Notes under the pieces: generated by a model
Told to the model about the DNA's origin: nothing
Databases searched by the model: none
What the model saw: only the letters and a program-made list of their open reading frames with translations
Part shown: in pieces, positions 21,001 through 23,407 of the stretch
How the letters are laid out: every line of letters begins with the position of its first letter
Numbering within the stretch: the stretch's first letter is position 1
Assembly (NCBI GenBank): GCA_964419255.1
Contig: CAYQOU010000066.1
Location: 1-23,407 of the forward strand
Reading direction: 5' to 3'
Length of the DNA stretch: 23,407 nucleotides
Source: CAZPHU01 sp964419255
Lineage (GTDB): Bacteria; Fibrobacterota; Chitinivibrionia; Chitinivibrionales; CAYFVL01
Made by a program: the position numbers and the translations under genes

Positions 21001-21366
21001 AAATCCGGTATTTCGGAAGGGGCATATGAGGCAATTCCCGGCCCAAAGAAAAGCCCCGCCGAACACCAGAAGACCAGTGGTTGGGAGCCGGTACATTCGC
21101 TGGTTAGCGAATCATTGCGTCCGCTTATCGACACGTTGGCTGAGGCGGGTGTCGCGATTCCAGAGGTGGGATATGAGCTTTTGATGCCCGACGGCAGCAG
21201 CGGCCCTGAAGCGGAGCTGGCCTGGGAAGAACCAAAGATCGCGGTGCTATGGTCGGCGGAGGATGCGGAGGAATTCCGATTGCAGCAATGGCGTGTACAT
21301 CTTGTTGATGAAATTATTCCTTCTCCGGAAAAAATACTTGATACATTGAAGGGAGCCGAAAAATGA
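15094..21366 (+). CDS. DruE-like DEAD/DEAH helicase with Cys clusters, DUF1998 region and nuclease-like tail
   Basis: This 2090-residue protein is a superfamily 2 helicase close in plan and length to DruE, the shared effector of Druantia, and related to the MrfA repair helicases. GTGSGKT is at residues 98-104, Walker B DELH at 230-233, SAT at 267-269 and QRIGRAGR at 1056-1063. Cys pairs occur at 486/489, 548/551, 935/938, 1347/1350 with 1365/1368, and 1477/1480, suggesting several zinc sites. The DUF1998 region ends in C1615, C1617, C1625 and C1628. Beyond it, D1740 and the stretch V-F-T-D-G-Y-Q-Y-H (D1758, H1763) recall Vsr/DUF559 or PD-(D/E)xK folds, but the usual acidic residue before the DG is missing, so the tail may be inactive. 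In class 1 DISARM, helicase (DrmA) and DUF1998 (DrmB) are separate proteins; here they are one. The start has no strong ribosome site; its stop overlaps gene 7 as ATGA. Confidence 0.85.
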   Translation: MIPSIIDQQIREGVRDYVRTTYPVTTKLFSNLVEGLLTDEDRMFKGPYIGLDLPFRKGSVGADVIPDFPMAFPPYIHQEKAFTRLRADSCKSTIVATGTGSGKTECFLYPILEYCLRRRQEKEPGIKAIIIYPMNALAQDQARRIAQTIWNNEHAKGKITAGLYVGGEQKSPHQVMGDNHIITDRETIRLRPPDILLTNYKMLDYMLSRPHDRDVWSQNAAGTVRYLVVDELHTFDGAQGTDLACLIRRLKYRLGVTTGNVCCVGTSATLGGPESIADLRAYAQKVFGEDFDDAAVITEAREDYRTFLRGSFVANSFEIPARDTIDRLKPDNFSTPEEYIREQVHQWFGDKIPIDDYAHYTWRETLGERLKEHPLVRTILEVLDGHIVSEPVLLRHLRGIFREFAEGSTDYHRTVLQSLFALISIARRLDESGVEPIYVPFVRVRYQSWLREMRRIVSTVSHDPRLEFAADLTDTELQTHLPVVHCRECGSTGWAGLKKQNEYKVRSDLNDFYAGYFAKNPSPNICFLFPDADGLEESHDSGMYATLCENCFRLSTKEKTTCGDCESDQLIGVYMPNNRVKTKKGFKSRKDCPVCKTTESLVLVGARAASLSSVMINQLFGSPYNEDKKLIAFSDSVQDASHRAGFYGARTWRFNFRAAVQQCLDAQSVEPAMSELPALFCAYWKQRMSIEEYVATFLPPDMAWLDEFVELQKTGNGNFSQTFLEDLDKRISWEIYSEYGLNSRVGRTLEKACCSVPVVGSSLTAEHYDELRMKLENRIGTLRGKCPDEKLRKFTAGIFKHLVGGGAFYQDILKQYIERNGNIYYVRWVRWMRDFGPGIFTPRFPATTAGHESRLEKLTSRADRPTSWYAHWLVKHFGFESLDILNYFPDFYTELFSWLVKNNIMKVYHSEKRDSIWTLLPQETLISRNVDQHSCSDCGHKVAAPSSERALWDNQRCMKPVCRGVYIRQKTSGDYYTHLYKRGDIHRLFPREHTGLLTRDEREPLEDQFKARAESRKSWYPNLLSCTPTLEMGIDIGDLSSVLLCSVPPKQAAYLQRIGRAGRTNGNSSCTTIANGLPHDLYFFSEPDEMMQGHVTPPGVYLDASAVLERQLTAFCLDCWVHYDSEAVVPTNISPILSKITKENAKGFPFTLFAYVNKNKADIEENFTILFGGSLSDSTRQHLHDFLHGGNNVRSMEDKIINGLRELLKERQSLERKRNLLSSRIRKMKADSGSDPDLLDDLILERDAFSELIKKINNKNTYEFLTTEGLTPNYAFPESGVQLQSIIYRRNKAEGKKYLKTIYEYERAAASAIKDLVPGNVFYAHGRKVVIDQVNLALSKTEIWRFCPECSYFRLENEESTQNTCPSCGCTMWADGQQRHKMLKVKQVLATTPAHQGLITDDADNRELHFFRKYMFFGHKKEDIESAWQIDDEEAPFGFEVLNTARFQEINFGEPDTNGVDIRVSGKDIDATGFNICRHCGKIQKEGAPAQHSFGCSARSSDEESNFAETFFLYRDFESEAIRFFIPSITELSDRKLQSFLASLMFGLTKYYKGDVTHLQTCIHDEPIDGSPHRRRFVVLFDTVPGGTGYLKEVARRPEAVFDILEEALKRLNTCACNQTDRDGCYACLYAYRNSFDMENISRETAKELLSALIKKREMLSQIPSVSTIRINALLESELERRFIAGLDEYAGKTPGVTFSATTVGVKSGYRLDIGENTWLIEPQVEFGPQQGVAVASRADFVFRDKNGTYKPVAVFTDGYQYHCDRVKLDTAQRLAISQSGAYNVWSLTWTDVETLRTGVKNAPGAHSLYLKAELRPKFDKALSVFKIERMAARCDETSMAWLIDYLGQPYGREWEVYALLHILSRMDPAKQGPDELLRWEDALNNLVPGHFAEVVGSVPETRLCGDMMVNNFTRMISAVTRADMAKDGVRCAAALIFDDTGDIDQRAWEDFLQWTNLVQFLPGGYPLSKSGISEGAYEAIPGPKKSPAEHQKTSGWEPVHSLVSESLRPLIDTLAEAGVAIPEVGYELLMPDGSSGPEAELAWEEPKIAVLWSAEDAEEFRLQQWRVHLVDEIIPSPEKILDTLKGAEK

Positions 21367-23407
21367 CACAGAATAAAGTCCGTGTATCGGTGGCGATTGA
21401 CTTTATGACTCAATTTGCCCGCCTTCCCCAGAAGGTACAAAAGAAGGCGTCCGATTTTCTGATAAAATTTCAGGATGATCCGGAGGGGAACGGTATAAAT
21501 TATGAAAAAATAAACGGCGCTCGTGATAAAAACCTGAGAAGTGTTCGGATCGGAATCGACTATCGAGGCATCGTATGCAAACCGGAAAACGGCAATGTGT
21601 ATATGCTTCTATGGGTCGATCACCATGACGAGGCGTATGCATGGGCACAAAATCGATTGGTGAAGGTGAACCCGGAGATCGGCGCAATACAGGTCGTCAC
21701 CATCCCCGAAGCCAGCCCCGAACAAAGCAGTGCCGCACAGGCACCTGCAGCTCCCGGTCTGTTCGATTCATTCAAGGACAAGGAGCTTATTAAGCTTGGC
21801 CTGCCCGAAGAAAACCTCGCTCAGGTTCGGGCGATTAAAACCGAGGAGGAGCTTGACGCTCTGGCACCGACACTGCCCGAAGAAGCGGTGGAGCCACTTT
21901 TTTCGCTTGCAGCGGGCTATTCGCTACAGGATGTGCACAATGAACTGGCGATCTCCTCAAAGCCGGGTGTCGATATCAATGATTTCAACGCTGCCCTTGA
22001 TGTTGCGGAGTCGCTGAGAAGATTTGTGGTTGTCGGCTCTGAAATGGAGCTGCAGAAGATTTTGGAAGCGCCTCTTGAACAATGGCGTGTATTTCTTCAT
22101 CCGACTCAAAGAAAACTTATTGAACGCGACTGGAACGGGCCTGTGCGCGTACTCGGTGGTGCCGGAACCGGGAAAACGGTGGTCGCGATGCATCGGGCGA
22201 AATGGCTTGCCGCATACCGGTTTGTTAAACCAAACGAAAAGATTCTTTTTACCACATTCACTAAGAATCTGGCTCATGACATTTACAGAAACCTCGAGAA
22301 GCTCTGCCCTCAACATCTTGACAGAATAGAGGTTATTAACATAGATGGCTGGGTAGCGCGATTTCTGAAACAAAAGCAGGTACAAGGCCGGGTCGTCTAT
22401 GATAATGAGTGGCGTACCGTATGGGAGGAGGCGTTGCTTGAACAGGATTCTTCGCTGGGGCTTTCGGATGCTTTCTATCGTGACGAATGGGAGCAGGTGG
22501 TTCAGCCACAATCGGTAACCACACAGGATGAATATTTCAGAGCACGCCGGGTCGGAAGAGGAACACGGGTAAACCGGGCGATGAGGGCAAAAATATGGCA
22601 GGTTTTCGGACGATACCGAGAGTTGCTCGATGATGCAGGACTGATGGAGCCGGAAGATGCGATGCGCATGGCCGCACGTCTGATTAGGGAAAAGGAGATG
22701 GTGCTCCCGTATAAATCCGTTATTGTGGACGAAGGGCAGGATATGGATACGCAGGCTTTTTCTCTTCTTCGGGCAATAGCGGGAGAGGAAAGACCCAATG
22801 ACATTTTTATCGTCGGGGATGCTCATCAGCGCATTTACCGCAGAACAGTCACACTCAGCCGCTGTGGTATAAAAATAGTGGGGCGAAGCAGAAAGCTGAG
22901 AATAAACTACCGGACAACTGAACAGATTCGTGCACAGGCTGTCGCGACTCTCAAGGGTATTACCGTCGACGATCTGGACGGGGGAACAGACGACAATCGC
23001 GGCTACAAATCCCTGTTGCGTGGCGAGCCGCCTGTCACCAAAGGCTTCGACACCTTTGATCAGCAAATGAATTTCATGGTCGATTGCATAAACAACTGGC
23101 AGAATGAGGGAATAGCAGATTCCGCCATATGCATCATATCTCGCCGCAATGCCTATCTCGATCAGATTGCGGCGGTGCTTGGCCAAAAATCCGTCGCCTG
23201 CAGCACGTTGAAGCCCAACCAGGCGGAAACAAACGAAGGCGGCGTGCGATTAGGCACCATGCATCGGGTAAAGGGCCTCGAGTTCGATGCCGTCATCATA
23301 GCGGGCCTCAACAGCGACCAGTACCCGTATCTTCCCGAGAGCGATCTGGACGAAATCACCCTAAAAACCTACCACCACCAGGAACGCAGTCTGCTGTACG
23401 TATCGCT
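21363..23407 (+). CDS. RelE/ParE-like domain fused to a UvrD/Rep helicase (3' end outside the window)
   Basis: The visible 681 residues form a superfamily 1 helicase with an unusual N-terminal domain. Residues about 6-95 have the RelE/ParE toxin pattern: R59-S-V-R62, D-Y67-R68 and H87-H-D-E-A-Y-A-W-A95. An Ala/Pro/Gln-rich linker follows near 103-122, then an acidic helical region to about 240. The helicase shows GAGTGKT at 266-272, DEGQ at 456-459, GDAHQ at 485-489, NYR at 515-517 and GTMHRVKGLEF from 631. The window stops within motif VI (R-S-L-L-Y-V-S-L), so only a short tail should be missing. The motor probably unwinds DNA 3' to 5'. The fused domain may bind RNA, DNA or a partner, and whether it can cleave RNA is unknown. 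The start overlaps the stop of gene 6 by four bases (ATGA), which ties it to the same system. A long antisense frame here is a shadow. Confidence 0.85.
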   Translation, partial: MTQNKVRVSVAIDFMTQFARLPQKVQKKASDFLIKFQDDPEGNGINYEKINGARDKNLRSVRIGIDYRGIVCKPENGNVYMLLWVDHHDEAYAWAQNRLVKVNPEIGAIQVVTIPEASPEQSSAAQAPAAPGLFDSFKDKELIKLGLPEENLAQVRAIKTEEELDALAPTLPEEAVEPLFSLAAGYSLQDVHNELAISSKPGVDINDFNAALDVAESLRRFVVVGSEMELQKILEAPLEQWRVFLHPTQRKLIERDWNGPVRVLGGAGTGKTVVAMHRAKWLAAYRFVKPNEKILFTTFTKNLAHDIYRNLEKLCPQHLDRIEVINIDGWVARFLKQKQVQGRVVYDNEWRTVWEEALLEQDSSLGLSDAFYRDEWEQVVQPQSVTTQDEYFRARRVGRGTRVNRAMRAKIWQVFGRYRELLDDAGLMEPEDAMRMAARLIREKEMVLPYKSVIVDEGQDMDTQAFSLLRAIAGEERPNDIFIVGDAHQRIYRRTVTLSRCGIKIVGRSRKLRINYRTTEQIRAQAVATLKGITVDDLDGGTDDNRGYKSLLRGEPPVTKGFDTFDQQMNFMVDCINNWQNEGIADSAICIISRRNAYLDQIAAVLGQKSVACSTLKPNQAETNEGGVRLGTMHRVKGLEFDAVIIAGLNSDQYPYLPESDLDEITLKTYHHQERSLLYVS

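Noticed and set aside
21957..23186. Long open frame of 409 codons on the minus strand
   Set aside because: The + strand frame here carries all UvrD helicase motifs in order; the antisense frame has no recognisable domain and no start context.
193..23407. Canonical class 1 DISARM or canonical Druantia
   Set aside because: Separate drmA, drmB and drmC are not seen, and none of druA-druD or druH is recognised beside the DruE-like gene, so neither name fits the whole locus.
1..23407. CRISPR array, tRNA, integrase or insertion sequence
   Set aside because: No regularly spaced repeats, cloverleaf, recombinase motifs or terminal inverted repeats with target duplications were seen by eye.

Overview
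The window reads as one large, same-strand defence-type operon from a bacterium. Seven long genes on the + strand fill about 98% of it, and four of the seven encode ATP-driven nucleic-acid motors. No housekeeping gene, RNA gene, integrase, transposase or CRISPR array is visible. Shine-Dalgarno sites (GGAGG-type) and a sigma70-like promoter point to a bacterial host. Two runs of exactly 100 N, each flanked by a duplicated overlap, point to a draft, probably metagenomic, assembly. I cannot place the phylum. Base composition is moderate and patchy, from about 33% to about 65% GC in samples counted by hand.

Layout. Bases 1-192 hold a promoter region: clustered inverted repeats at 12-91 and a good promoter at 96-124. 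Gene 1 (193-3018) is a SNF2/RapA-type helicase that I recognise as DrmD-like. Gene 2 (3020-8138) is a giant N6-adenine DNA methyltransferase, DrmMI-like. It is cut by two assembly gaps, but joining the duplicated overlaps restores one frame of 1606 residues. Gene 3 (8154-9431) is an unknown 425-residue protein. Gene 4 (9431-11422) is a phospholipase-D-fold protein with two H-x-K...N half-sites, resembling tyrosyl-DNA phosphodiesterase (Tdp1). Gene 5 (11415-14876) is a second, divergent SNF2-like helicase. A 217-base spacer with a candidate promoter and a tiny basic ORF follows. Gene 6 (15094-21366) is a 2090-residue DEAD/DEAH helicase with several Cys clusters, a DUF1998-type region and a degenerate nuclease-like tail, of the kind found in DruE of Druantia. 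Gene 7 (21363 to the window end) is a RelE/ParE-like domain fused to a UvrD/Rep helicase, cut by the window edge near its last helicase motif.

How they may work together (inference). The drmD-drmMI pair is the hallmark of class 1 DISARM, in which a methyltransferase marks self DNA and helicases plus a PLD protein act on unmodified phage DNA. Here the usual drmA, drmB and drmC are not seen. In their place are a helicase fused to DUF1998, a Tdp1-like PLD protein, an extra SNF2 helicase, an unknown protein and a RelE-UvrD fusion. The gene overlaps (1, 8 and 4 bases) and short spacers support translational coupling within genes 1-5 and genes 6-7. I read the locus as a DISARM/Druantia-like hybrid whose gene 3, gene 4 and gene 7 are the least understood parts. 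I cannot check whether this exact arrangement has already been catalogued.
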